Source: Poindextera sp036272595 (GTDB taxonomy: Bacteria > Pseudomonadota > Alphaproteobacteria > Caulobacterales > Caulobacteraceae). From it: 64,000 nucleotides of DNA. The DNA is taken from the NCBI GenBank assembly GCA_036272595.1, contig DATAYM010000038.1, positions 59,143-123,142 of the forward strand, written 5' to 3'. The first letter of the stretch is position 1. Every line of letters starts with the position of its first letter. A program made the position numbers and the translations under genes. Of the stretch, positions 41,104-48,995 are shown piece after piece. Under the pieces are notes generated by a model. It searched no databases and was not told the DNA's origin. It was given only the letters and a program-made list of their open reading frames with translations.

Positions 41104-42345
41104 TCACAGCGGCTTTTCGGCCAGCTGGCGAAAATCGTCCGGGACGGAGCGCGCGGCGCCGGGCGCGGCCGAGGCGTAGGTCACCGCCTCCCAGCCGAAG
41201 CGCTCGCGGATCGCGTCGACGGCCCGGTCGGCGCGCAGGCGCGCGATGCCCCGGCGCGTGCCCGGCCGGCTGCCGTCGTCGGCGAGGCGGAACGGCAGCT
41301 CGAACTGCAGATAAGGGTCCTCGCCGAGGTTGGAGGCGGAGATGGCCAGCAGGGAGATGGTCCGCTCATCGCGGTTTTCGGCCAGCACCCCGCGCACCAG
41401 CTCGATGGCCACGTCCGCCAGCGCCGCGGTGGCTGAGATCGGCGCCGGCAGCGTCAGCGCCCGCGTGACCGAGCGGAGGTCGGCGAAGCGGACGCGAACG
41501 GTCACCGTCCGGCAGGGGCGATCCTTGGCGCGCAGCCGTCGCGCGACGCGGTCGGCCAGGTGCTGGAGCACGGGACGGAAGACGGCCTCGACGGCCGGCC
41601 GGCGCCCGAGCGCCGACTGCGCCCCGGCCGAGTGCGCGCGCCGCCCGGTCTGGATGGCGCGCGGATCGCGGTTCCAGGCCAGCGCCGTCAGCTTGCGGCC
41701 GGCGGCGCGGCCGAGCAGGCGCTGCATCGCCCAGGGCGAGCTCTGCGCCAGCTGGCCGATGGTGGTGACGCCGGCCTCGGCCAGCCGGGCTCGCGTCGCC
41801 GGTCCGACCCCCCACATCAGCCCGACCGGCAGGTCGTGAAGGAAGGCGAGCTCGGCGGCCGGATCGACGACCACCAGGCCATCCGGCTTGGCGACCTGGG
41901 AGGCGATCTTCGCCAGGTGCTTGGTGCGCGCGACGCCGATGGAGATCGGCAGCCCGAGTTCGCCCCGCACCCGCGCCCGCACGCGGGCGGCGATGTCGGC
42001 GGGGGCGCCGAACAGCTGCACGGAGCCGGCGACGTCGGCGAACGCCTCGTCGATGGAGATGCGCTCGATGTCCGGCGTGAAGTCGGCCAGCACGGCGATC
42101 GCCGCGTCGCCCAGGCGCTGGTATTCGCTGAAGTGGCCGCCGGTGAAGATGAGGCCGGGACAGAGCTGGCGCGCCTGCCGCCCCGGCATGCCGCTGCGAA
42201 CCCCGAAGGCGCGCGCCTCGTACGAGGCGGCCAGCACGACGCCGCCGCCGACCGCGATCGGCTTGCCGCGCAGCCGCGGCTGCAGCAGCTGCTCGACCGA
42301 GGCGTAGAAGGCGTCCAGGTCGGCATGGAGAATGGAGGCGTCCAT
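41104..42345 (-). CDS. dinB: DNA polymerase IV (Y family)
   Basis: 413 residues. The palm acidic motifs are SILHADLDAFYASVEQLLQP and ERISIDEAFADV, with VVLAASYEARAFGVRSGM and IGVARTKHLAKIASQVAKPDG in fingers/palm. A little-finger domain follows. It ends in EKPL rather than a canonical beta-clamp motif; a possible QFELPF clamp motif (QxxLPF-like) sits at about residue 350. It performs error-prone translesion synthesis. A LexA box lies 3 bp before the start codon, so it is SOS-induced. Confidence 0.95.
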   Translation of the reverse strand: MDASILHADLDAFYASVEQLLQPRLRGKPIAVGGGVVLAASYEARAFGVRSGMPGRQARQLCPGLIFTGGHFSEYQRLGDAAIAVLADFTPDIERISIDEAFADVAGSVQLFGAPADIAARVRARVRGELGLPISIGVARTKHLAKIASQVAKPDGLVVVDPAAELAFLHDLPVGLMWGVGPATRARLAEAGVTTIGQLAQSSPWAMQRLLGRAAGRKLTALAWNRDPRAIQTGRRAHSAGAQSALGRRPAVEAVFRPVLQHLADRVARRLRAKDRPCRTVTVRVRFADLRSVTRALTLPAPISATAALADVAIELVRGVLAENRDERTISLLAISASNLGEDPYLQFELPFRLADDGSRPGTRRGIARLRADRAVDAIRERFGWEAVTYASAAPGAARSVPDDFRQLAEKPL

Positions 42346-42347
42346 CG

Positions 42348-42362
42348 GTTCTCACTTTGTTC
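42348..42362. promoter_or_regulatory. LexA (SOS) box of dinB
   Basis: GTTCTCACTTTGTTC: the alphaproteobacterial LexA site GTTC-N7-GTTC (GAAC-N7-GAAC on the dinB strand), 3 bp upstream of the dinB ATG. Repressor bound here would block transcription start or early elongation. Confidence 0.85.
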
Positions 42363-42389
42363 CGGCCCGTCAAGTCATACATAACGATG

Positions 42390-42808
42390 GTCTCCGGGCG
42401 CGCGGGCGCGGCCGCCGCCCGGCCTGGCCGGTGCGGCGCTGGAGATTGTCCAGGGAAAAGGATGGCTAGCGTCGTTTGTTGTTGTTGTTGTTGTTGTTGC
42501 CGCCAGCCATCCTTGTCTCTGGACAATCCGTACGGGTGTGTTGCTCGGGACCCGCGAGCGCAAGCGCGTCGAGCCCGACGCATCGCGCGACGGGATGCTC
42601 CGCCTGGTGGTTGACCCGTTCGGCGGTCATGACCGCGCCGCCCGAGTTCAACCGCACCGCATCGCCAGCCATCACAACCCCAACCGGCGCCCCCGAACCG
42701 CGCGCTGCAGACGCGCTGTTCGAACGGATCGATCGACCGGGGCTGTGACGGCTGAACATGCGAGAGAGTAAAGCACGGCGCGAAGGGGCGTCAGGGATTT
42801 GCTGAACG
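42390..42808 (-). repeat. Triplet-loop hairpin element, copy 2
   Basis: Homologous to 9391-9840 and in opposite orientation. On the minus strand it has a degenerate palindrome (42788-42808), the conserved CGCGCCGTGCTTTACTCTC and ATGTTC at 42759. A continuous 97-codon frame follows (42466-42759), ending CPETRMAGG, seven Asn, KRR. The long hairpin at 42445-42527 and a GC-rich tail complete it. It lies between the GNAT gene stop and the dinB promoter. Frame conservation versus copy 1 is partial, so coding status is open. Confidence 0.6.
42445..42527 (-). other. Long hairpin with (AAC)7 loop
   Basis: The 23-nt arms 42445-42467 and 42505-42527 pair at 21 positions. The loop carries seven AAC triplets on the minus strand (GTT x7 at 42478-42498), which read as seven Asn in the element's frame. 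One base pair differs from copy 1 on both sides (A:U here, G:C there), and the arm-position-12 mismatch is the same in both copies. Confidence 0.65.
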
Positions 42809-42829
42809 CACGGGGCCCAGGCGAAGGTC

Positions 42830-43597
42830 CTACGCCGGGGCGGGCCAGTCCAAAACCCAGACGGCGAGGTCGGCGACCAGCTCGAAGCCGATGCTGTCGT
42901 AGAGGCGCCGGCCCGCTTCGCTAGAACCCAGATGGAAGCGCCGCACCCCGCGGCGGCGGTAGTCGGCGATCACCTGGGTCAGCAGGGCGCGGCCCATGCC
43001 CTGGCGCTGGCGCCCGGGCGGCGTGGCCATGAGCGAGATCCCCGCCGTGTCGCCGGTGGGGGTCACCGAGACGGTGCACATGGGTCCCTCGTCGCCCCAG
43101 GCGATAAAGGTCTCCACGCCCGCGGTCGCGGTCATGCAGACGTCGATGCACCGGGCGATGACATCCCGCGGCGTATCGAAGGCGGCGGCGATCAGATCGC
43201 CCGCGGCGCCGACCAGTTCCGGGCCGAGCGCGCGGACGACGCGGATGGGCCGGCCCGGTTGGACCGGAACGTCCTGGCGAAGCACCATCAGCGGCGACGT
43301 GCCGACGGCGCTCAGGCCCAGTCGCGCCGCGACCGGCGCCAGGCCCTGCGCCACATGCGGGCTCATGACGGCCGAGAGCGGCCGACCGCGCTCCTTCGCC
43401 CGCGCCACGGATCGAACGAGGAAGTCCTCGGCGTCGGGACCGGCGCCCAGGGTCAGCCGGTTGAAGTCGGCCAGCGGCTCGTCGGTCAGGCCGAGGACGC
43501 CGCTGCGGGTCATGTGCAGCTCGATCCCGGGGGCGGCGATCATTTGCGTGGCCAAGCAGCGCACGCAAAGCTCGATCAGCTCTTCGGTCTCGTCCAT
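42830..43597 (-). CDS. GNAT-family acetyltransferase (two-domain)
   Basis: 255 residues from ATG 43597 (MDETEELIELCVRCL), behind GGGGGAGCC. The C-terminal GNAT domain carries VSVTPTGDTAGISLMATPPG and the acetyl-CoA loop RQRQGMGRALLTQV, followed by YRRRGVRRFHLGSSEAGRRLYDSIGF. The N-terminal half is a degenerate GNAT-like domain (DFNRLTLGAGPDAEDFLVR). Substrate unknown. Confidence 0.88.
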   Translation of the reverse strand: MDETEELIELCVRCLATQMIAAPGIELHMTRSGVLGLTDEPLADFNRLTLGAGPDAEDFLVRSVARAKERGRPLSAVMSPHVAQGLAPVAARLGLSAVGTSPLMVLRQDVPVQPGRPIRVVRALGPELVGAAGDLIAAAFDTPRDVIARCIDVCMTATAGVETFIAWGDEGPMCTVSVTPTGDTAGISLMATPPGRQRQGMGRALLTQVIADYRRRGVRRFHLGSSEAGRRLYDSIGFELVADLAVWVLDWPAPA

Positions 43598-43679
43598 GGC
43601 CTCGGCTCCCCCGCGCCCGCGCGCCTGCTTGCCGGGCGGCTTTCCCCTCATATCGGCGGCCTGCGGCTAGTTACACAAC

Positions 43680-44906
43680 CTACTGATATGACGGCAGCTT
43701 GCGGATCAAATCTCTGTAGTTCGGCTTGCTCAGAACCGTCCCGGCGCGAGCGAAAATGTCGCTCATGGCTTCCGCCTGTGCGAGGCCCGATACAGCGTCC
43801 CAGGGCACACCCGGAAGGTACTGGCCGAGCACGACTGTGTGATTGTTGTTGCGCCAATATCCTTCGTCTGGGTCGCAGTCAAAACCGATTTCCTGGAGTT
43901 CCTCGCGGAGGGCAGCGAACTTTGCCCTGCACGTTGTCAGCGAGTTTTGGGACACGCCAGTGGGGTCGGCCTGAATGCGGACACAGATATCCAGCGGGAC
44001 ATCCGAGTTTAGAAACGATGTCCGGTGATCTCTGGGGTCGTAGAGGAAGCCAATCGACGTCTTGAAGTCCCGGCTCATAGCGGAGACGCGGCCATAGCCG
44101 ACGTGACAGCGGAGATCGGGCGCGAACGCCCTCCGGTCGGCATCGAGCTGATCAATTATGCAAGCACACATCGCTTGCAGTTGGCGTTTGAACTTCTCGT
44201 GCGGCTCCTGTCCGGCCTGGGCGTCGTTCTCACCCTTTGCCTTCGCACCGGCGGGTCTTGCGGCGAATGCCCGGGCTGCCGCCAGCGTGATCCTATCGAC
44301 CGCGCCGAGACCGTTCCGGTCGAGGAATTCCGCAAACTGGGCTGCTGTCGTGCCGTCAGCGGCTACGCCGTCGATGACCTCATGAAGTTTGCTCCAGGTC
44401 AGTGCAGTCCGTCCGGTCGTGGCCCGGAATGTCGCCATCTGTTGCTTGGCTAGCTTCACCTGATCCAGGCGCCCAGCTACGAAGGCCAGATGTACCGCGC
44501 GACCGCGAGCCAACACCGCGGGGCCAGCAATCATCTGATTGTAGGCCAGAATCTGTTTGTCGTTCCATGGCGCGTGCCACTTGTTTTCTAGCCAAAGTTC
44601 GAACGGCTGCCCGGACGCGTCCTTGCCCGTGATAACCGCATCCAGAATGCCGCGGCCGGCGAATGCCTCATCTTGCTGCAGAACCTGCGTCTCGACCTTA
44701 TCCACATGAGCGCCGCGGAGAGCGCCCCCAGTTAACGCCTCAATGAGTGGAGCTTGAACGCGCCGATCTGTGGCTAAGACGTAGGCGAAGGCCTCGGTAA
44801 GAAAGTTCTCGTCCGGACTGTGATCCTTGCGCGGATAATACGAAAAGAGCCGCACAAGCAGATTGTGGCCGGATACTGAACCTGAGCTCATCATTTCTCT
44901 ATCCAT
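43680..44906 (-). CDS. PD-(D/E)XK nuclease superfamily protein
   Basis: 408 residues. The N-terminal nuclease core shows E33/E38 (PDENFLTEAFAYVL), D89 (RGILDAVITG), E107-x-K109 (FELWLENKW) and a following Q-rich helix (NDKQILAYNQMI). These are the acidic triad and Lys of the PD-(D/E)XK fold (PDDEXK_4-like). The C-terminal ~200 residues (HEKFKRQLQAMCACIIDQLDAD...) are unfamiliar. Codon use is less GC-biased than the flanks, and it opens the accessory island. Solitary proteins of this type are often phage-defence nucleases; that role is inference. The start has no strong ribosome-binding site and may be an internal Met. Confidence 0.8.
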   Translation of the reverse strand: MDREMMSSGSVSGHNLLVRLFSYYPRKDHSPDENFLTEAFAYVLATDRRVQAPLIEALTGGALRGAHVDKVETQVLQQDEAFAGRGILDAVITGKDASGQPFELWLENKWHAPWNDKQILAYNQMIAGPAVLARGRAVHLAFVAGRLDQVKLAKQQMATFRATTGRTALTWSKLHEVIDGVAADGTTAAQFAEFLDRNGLGAVDRITLAAARAFAARPAGAKAKGENDAQAGQEPHEKFKRQLQAMCACIIDQLDADRRAFAPDLRCHVGYGRVSAMSRDFKTSIGFLYDPRDHRTSFLNSDVPLDICVRIQADPTGVSQNSLTTCRAKFAALREELQEIGFDCDPDEGYWRNNNHTVVLGQYLPGVPWDAVSGLAQAEAMSDIFARAGTVLSKPNYRDLIRKLPSYQ

Positions 44907-45045
44907 TCTCGGGAGCGTAGGGCGCCCCCTTCATTTACCAGCTCGGAGCCAGACTCCCAGCCATCCAGAGGAAGCGCGCGTTCCCCTGGCACTCCTCGTC
45001 CGGGCTTAGCTTAGGTCTCCACACAAGACGGATGTGCATTACCTC

Positions 45046-45558
45046 TCATTGGGCGCGCACAAGAGTGGGCCGCGCGGTGGGGCCGCAGCCAGCCATGATC
45101 GACTGCCCCAATTCAAGTCGGCCGCGCTCCAGAGCCATACGGGCTGCGCCCTGACAATCTCCATCGGCCAACATCTTGCCGACCTTCGTTCGGAACACAT
45201 GCTCCTCGTATACCTGTTTCCGCTGCGCGTATTCCGGCTGTCGACCGCCGCCAACCAGAAGGGCGTCTCCGATGGCGCCTAGAGTGTCACGCAGTGGATT
45301 GTACTGCTTATCCTGCGGGAGCAGACCCCAGAGCCCCGGATTGTCAGCGCCGTTCTGGGCAGCGGGTTCGGCGGGCGACGCGCTTGGATGGTCCGCCGGC
45401 GGGCCCGCGGGCGGCGTTAAGTCCACGGTGTCGCAATGGACCATATTCGGTCCCATCGCCATGCAGTTAGAACTGCTCATCTGGGCGTGGGCGGTGCTCG
45501 CTCCGAAGGCTGTGAAAATGCTGCAGACCAGAAAAGCCCCGAACAATCCTTTGGTCAT
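45046..45558 (-). CDS. Secreted protein of unknown function
   Basis: 170 residues from an ATG behind GGAGCG. A Sec signal peptide spans 1-25 (FGAFLVCSIFTAFGASTAHAQ). The mature chain has SSNCMAMGPNMVHCDTVDL (two Cys close together), a Pro/Ala-rich spacer, then a helical region KQVYEEHVFRTKVGKMLADGDCQGAARMALERGRLELG. No family recognised. It lies alone in the island; the phrase DCQGAARMALERGRLEL is typical of small cell-envelope proteins of Caulobacterales, so it may be chromosomal rather than mobile. Confidence 0.8.
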   Translation of the reverse strand: MTKGLFGAFLVCSIFTAFGASTAHAQMSSSNCMAMGPNMVHCDTVDLTPPAGPPADHPSASPAEPAAQNGADNPGLWGLLPQDKQYNPLRDTLGAIGDALLVGGGRQPEYAQRKQVYEEHVFRTKVGKMLADGDCQGAARMALERGRLELGQSIMAGCGPTARPTLVRAQ

Positions 45559-45809
45559 GGCATCGCTCCACGGTTGCCGATCCCCTAGACCGCCTAGATT
45601 ACACGTTTAGGTTAGCGGTTAGCTTATGGCCGGGAGCTAGCTCGCTCTTTCCAACCGGAAGGTCGCAGCCGCCAACCGCCGGGCTGTCCGTTCGGCGCGT
45701 CCGTTGCCGGCGCTGACTCTCAAACACCACTAGCCGACCGAGCGCGGCGCCTGCCTTGACCAATAGCCGGGTTCCGCAAGGTCGCGCACGATCGAACCAT
45801 GGCCGCGGT
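45559..45809. other. Intergenic, no gene seen
   Basis: About 250 bp. Contains a direct TTAGGTTAGCGGTTAGC-like string near 45607-45623. No promoter, RNA or convincing reading frame. Confidence 0.4.
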
Positions 45810-46085
45810 TCAGCGAACTGTCTGCTTCTCCCTGGGCGCCGAAACCCGGCGCGTCCGGGTCTTGGCCTTTGGCTTCGGCAGCAGCCGGAAGCGCGTCTGG
45901 CACCAGGCGAAATCGATGCCGACATCCAGGAGGGCGTCGGAACGCCCGCACGGGCAGGCGAACTCCATGACCCCGACCACCCGATAGGTCTCCCCGGCCA
46001 CCAGGGGCACCGGCCTGCCCGTGGCATGGTTCGGGGCGGCGTTGACGCAGAGAACCAGATCCCCAGGGCCGAGAGCGTCGCTCAT
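45810..46085 (-). CDS. Small unknown protein with CxC...C motif
   Basis: 91 residues from ATG 46085 (MSDALGPGDLVLCVNAAPNH). A small beta-rich core, LVAGETYRVVGVMEFACPCGRSDALLDVGI, has Cys residues (VLCVNA, ACPCGR, WCQTRF) that could bind Zn. It ends in a basic tail (KPKAKTRTRR). Similar PGDxVxCVxxxP...LxxGxxYxV proteins occur in phage and Caulobacterales genomes without function. Three in-frame Met codons lie upstream, so the start is not certain. Confidence 0.65.
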   Translation of the reverse strand: MSDALGPGDLVLCVNAAPNHATGRPVPLVAGETYRVVGVMEFACPCGRSDALLDVGIDFAWCQTRFRLLPKPKAKTRTRRVSAPREKQTVR

Positions 46086-46331
46086 CGCTTCCATCCAAAA
46101 CACGGCGGCAAGACCACCGCCACGATCGTCGTAAACGCCCCTCGCCCGATTATGTCGCACAGAGGGGATAGAGGTCATTGCCCCGAGGGGAAGACTAGAC
46201 CCTGACCCGCAAGCGGCAAAGACCGGCCGCCACCGGCCGGGGGGACGGGACCTTGATGTTTGTCCGACCGCTTGCCAATGCCTGGTTTTCTAAAGCCACG
46301 GTTCTTGTTAAGGTTGTTGTGAAGGTGACCA
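46086..46331. other. Divergent intergenic region, no gene seen
   Basis: 246 bp between the small Cys protein (leftward) and the three-gene operon (rightward). It must hold the operon promoter. The end of this stretch (TTCTTGTTAAGGTTGTTGTGAAGGTG) gives a ribosome-binding GAAGGTG before the ATG at 46332. No operator recognised. Confidence 0.45.
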
Positions 46332-47405
46332 ATGACCAAGCTCTACTGGGCCGTCCACGACGACCGCGCACCAGATATCTTTGCTCTGCTAGACGCGATG
46401 GGGCTTCATCCCCTATGGGTCCCCACCAAAAACTTCATGGCCGTGATCGAGTTGAATAAGCCCGAGGGTGAACTCCTAAGGGAAACTTTCAGTCTGATCC
46501 GCAGCGGAGCCCTGCGCAGCGCGGCCTTGGTGACCGAAGCACTCTCGAACGACGATCTTTGGATCGCTTGCGAGTGGTGGGGAAAGCTTGTCGCCGACGT
46601 CGCGCAGGCTGACCAACTCAATGAGTTGGGAGCCCAGCTTGAGTATGAGCATGCGGCGGCCGGACGAACCGTCCTGATTTTCCTGCCGCCTGACCCCAAA
46701 GGCGCAGGGATCTCAAATCAAGACTTGTCTCCAATCCGGACCCGCCGCGTTAGCACGCAGTCAGTATTAAAAGACCCGTCCGCATTCTATGGCGATCTAG
46801 CCGACCCCATCGTGGGGGGGGCCAACGCTCTGTTTGCCGCGGGAGAGGAAGCGGCGAGTATACGAGGAATTGGGTCCAATCATGTTTTGGTCGGTGCACC
46901 GGAAGCCTTCGGCTTTGAGGTCGACCCCGGTGCGACGTCGGTAACTGCGTGGCGGCAGAAAGGCGTCATTGCAGTCGAAGCGGTCGGATTTAGCCTCGGC
47001 GATTGGGACAAGCCAGTGGAATTAGCGACGGTGCACGGGGTTGCCGAAGGTGTCGCCGAGCAATGGAAATTTCTGCCCGATTGGACGGCAGCCGGCTTCC
47101 AGTTCGGGCTAGCAATTGTGCTTAAAGGCTTAGCGGACCCTCCAGTCGTTATCCCTATGGGCTCGGTCTACCAGCAGCCGGTTATGGGCGCTCAAGCTCA
47201 GAACCTCGCCGCAGCCCAATCGGTGAACGCGATGGTCGCCGCAGGCGCGACGGTCCCCGTGGTCTTGCCGGCCTACTGCCTCAACCCCTTCTTCGCGCCT
47301 CCGTCCGGCCCTATGACACCCACCGCGCTAGTCTACACCGCGGCGACCGGCACACAGTCGGCAATCTGGGATCAAATTGCCCGGGGTTATCGGGGCCAAC
47401 TGTGA
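46332..47405 (+). CDS. Unknown protein A of three-gene island operon
   Basis: 357 residues, soluble, no signal peptide or TM. MTKLYWAVHDDRAPDIFALL is followed by a middle with RTVLIFLPPDPKGAG and RTRRVSTQSVLKDPSAFY. A beta-rich domain follows (HVLVGAPEAFGFEVDP, VIAVEAVGFSLGDWDKPVELATVHG). The C-terminus is LNPFFAPPSGPMTPTALVYTA. No known fold or motif is recognised. Its stop overlaps the GTG of the next gene, and the third gene is also coupled, so the three products probably form one system. Lower GC than flanking housekeeping genes. Confidence 0.75.
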   Translation: MTKLYWAVHDDRAPDIFALLDAMGLHPLWVPTKNFMAVIELNKPEGELLRETFSLIRSGALRSAALVTEALSNDDLWIACEWWGKLVADVAQADQLNELGAQLEYEHAAAGRTVLIFLPPDPKGAGISNQDLSPIRTRRVSTQSVLKDPSAFYGDLADPIVGGANALFAAGEEAASIRGIGSNHVLVGAPEAFGFEVDPGATSVTAWRQKGVIAVEAVGFSLGDWDKPVELATVHGVAEGVAEQWKFLPDWTAAGFQFGLAIVLKGLADPPVVIPMGSVYQQPVMGAQAQNLAAAQSVNAMVAAGATVPVVLPAYCLNPFFAPPSGPMTPTALVYTAATGTQSAIWDQIARGYRGQL

Positions 47406-48172
47406 GCGGCGTACCTACACCATTCGATTTCGCGATAGAAACGACCATCCAGGTGACAAGCGTTGCTGGACTCCCGCATTTGGCTGCGCCTGGCCGCCCT
47501 TTGGACGAGACGCGCTACATTCTGAAATACACTGGTGCCCAACAGGGGGGCCGTTATCCGCCGTCCCCCAACGCGACCACGGCCCCAGGTCTTTGGGTCT
47601 CGCCCAGTCCAGGCTTCACCTGGGGGCCGGGTGTGTATGCTTGTCCGGTCGCCTATCCGATCTCAGGCGCCATCTATGGTCGGTGCGGTGTCGTCGCAGA
47701 GCTGCCGAGCACTAGCGGATGGCGCATCTTCGATGCGACCGACCCTGCTAAGGCTCAGCTCTACGTTCAATGGGTTCAGCGCCAACCACTATTTAGCATG
47801 TTGACGCTGACTGCGCATGCCAGTTGGGCCAACCATTTGCTTCGCACGCTTTTCAGAGAAAATTTTCAAATCGATGTCGTGGTCTTTTCACCAGACGAGT
47901 TTCATGACCAATACACCCAAAGGATGCACGACCGGTGGCTGGCGATCTCCGAATGGAGTGCCTCAGGTAAGCTAGCTAGCGGCGTCACTTCTACTCGAAT
48001 CATCGCGCCCAAGCTCACTGTCATTCTAGCCGAGGAGTTCGAGTTGACGAAATCCGGCATCCGGCGAAAGGCCCTGATCGGTCCTACTCCCTCCCTAGCC
48101 GCCATGGCACCATCCCCCGTGGACGTAGTCCGAGCCTACCAAAACGGCAACCTCTTGTGGGTGGGGGCGTGA
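47402..48172 (+). CDS. Unknown protein B, possible ADP-ribosyltransferase-like fold
   Basis: 256 residues from GTG 47402, 4 bp inside gene A. The first half reads RYILKYTGAQQGG..., LWVSPSPGFTWGPGVYACPVAYPISGAIYGRCGVVAEL and GWRIFDATD. The Tyr-x-x-Gly then GxGVYxxP pattern is reminiscent of ADP-ribosyltransferase/KptA/PARP-like folds, where a short-chain aromatic plus GxY segment binds NAD+. The match is visual only, and the family cannot be named. The C-terminal part (NFQIDVVVFSPDEFHDQYTQRMHDRW) is unfamiliar. If right, this would be the effector of the operon. Confidence 0.7.
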   Translation: MSGVPTPFDFAIETTIQVTSVAGLPHLAAPGRPLDETRYILKYTGAQQGGRYPPSPNATTAPGLWVSPSPGFTWGPGVYACPVAYPISGAIYGRCGVVAELPSTSGWRIFDATDPAKAQLYVQWVQRQPLFSMLTLTAHASWANHLLRTLFRENFQIDVVVFSPDEFHDQYTQRMHDRWLAISEWSASGKLASGVTSTRIIAPKLTVILAEEFELTKSGIRRKALIGPTPSLAAMAPSPVDVVRAYQNGNLLWVGA

Positions 48173-48831
48173 TGCAAAATGTGCTGCTGCTGCGCCGGTT
48201 ACTTGAGGCTGTAGTTGATCCGGAGGCCTCCAGAACATCATCCGAGGACGCCGGCGCTGAGATGGCCGAACTCAACGCGCGCCTTGGGGTGGAAGCGGGA
48301 CGTTTTTTGCCAATTGACGGGTTCGACGGACTAAGGATGAGCGACCTGTCGCCCCAAGCTTGGCTTCTGTTGCTCGAAGGGCGTAGTGAAGACGAACCGG
48401 AGGTGCCTCCCGAAGTCCTCGATGCTATATACCTAGGCAGCAGCGATCCAGTGCTACGTTTCAGACTAGTCAGCGGCGCACTGAATCAGCAACGCACGAG
48501 AAGGATCTACAAAGAAGCACTCGAAGCTCATCCAAGTCCTGAAGACCTCGAATTTCTTCCCGACTCCTGGCCCAAGCGGCGTCTGATGGCGCTTGATACA
48601 CTCGCGATGAGTAAGGAAGATGAACCCCAAGCTGTTCAGCAGGGGTTGGCCGAAATGGTTCTCTATTTGCTCCAGGACGGCTCTGAGCCGGCCCTCACCC
48701 TCGCCGCTGCCGCTATCAGGCCTGCGGATTCGTGGCGGGCGGCTGCACGCGGTGTCGCCCAGTCGGTTGTTGGGGCCGCCGACCCCAATTTTCTTGAATA
48801 TGGATGGCGCTTCCGCGGCTTGGGATTCTAA
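48172..48831 (+). CDS. Unknown protein C of island operon
   Basis: 219 residues from ATG 48172, sharing its A with the TGA stop of gene B (a GTG at 48157 is also in frame). It is acidic and mostly helical (MQNVLLLRRLLEAVVDPEAS, LSPQAWLLLLEGRSEDEPEV, LRFRLVSGALNQQRTRRIYKEAL). No catalytic motif, signal or TM. It could be an immunity or regulatory partner of B. Not recognised. Confidence 0.7.
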   Translation: MQNVLLLRRLLEAVVDPEASRTSSEDAGAEMAELNARLGVEAGRFLPIDGFDGLRMSDLSPQAWLLLLEGRSEDEPEVPPEVLDAIYLGSSDPVLRFRLVSGALNQQRTRRIYKEALEAHPSPEDLEFLPDSWPKRRLMALDTLAMSKEDEPQAVQQGLAEMVLYLLQDGSEPALTLAAAAIRPADSWRAAARGVAQSVVGAADPNFLEYGWRFRGLGF

Positions 48832-48995
48832 TGGCGCCTCAAGGCCCTCCCTAACACCCACGCCTCGCCGCCGAAGTCCCACGGACGCGCGGTCCGTCTG
48901 CGTCAAATCCGGTCGCTGGCCTCGCGTCGGAAAGCAGACGTCCGTATGCTCAGCTTTACCGCTGTCCGAACCGGCGCGAGCGATGACAAGGAACG

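Noticed and set aside
40564..42345. Prophage around dinB
   Set aside because: Only two small phage-type genes; no integrase, structural, lysis or att-like sequences.
42346..42420. Sigma-70 promoter of dinB (TTGACG near 42380)
   Set aside because: A -10 hexamer at 16-18 bp spacing would fall at the start codon region and is not recognisable; only the LexA box is kept.
45599..46027. 142-codon minus-strand frame
   Set aside because: First half is a shadow of the small Cys-containing gene; the rest has no ribosome-binding site or motif.
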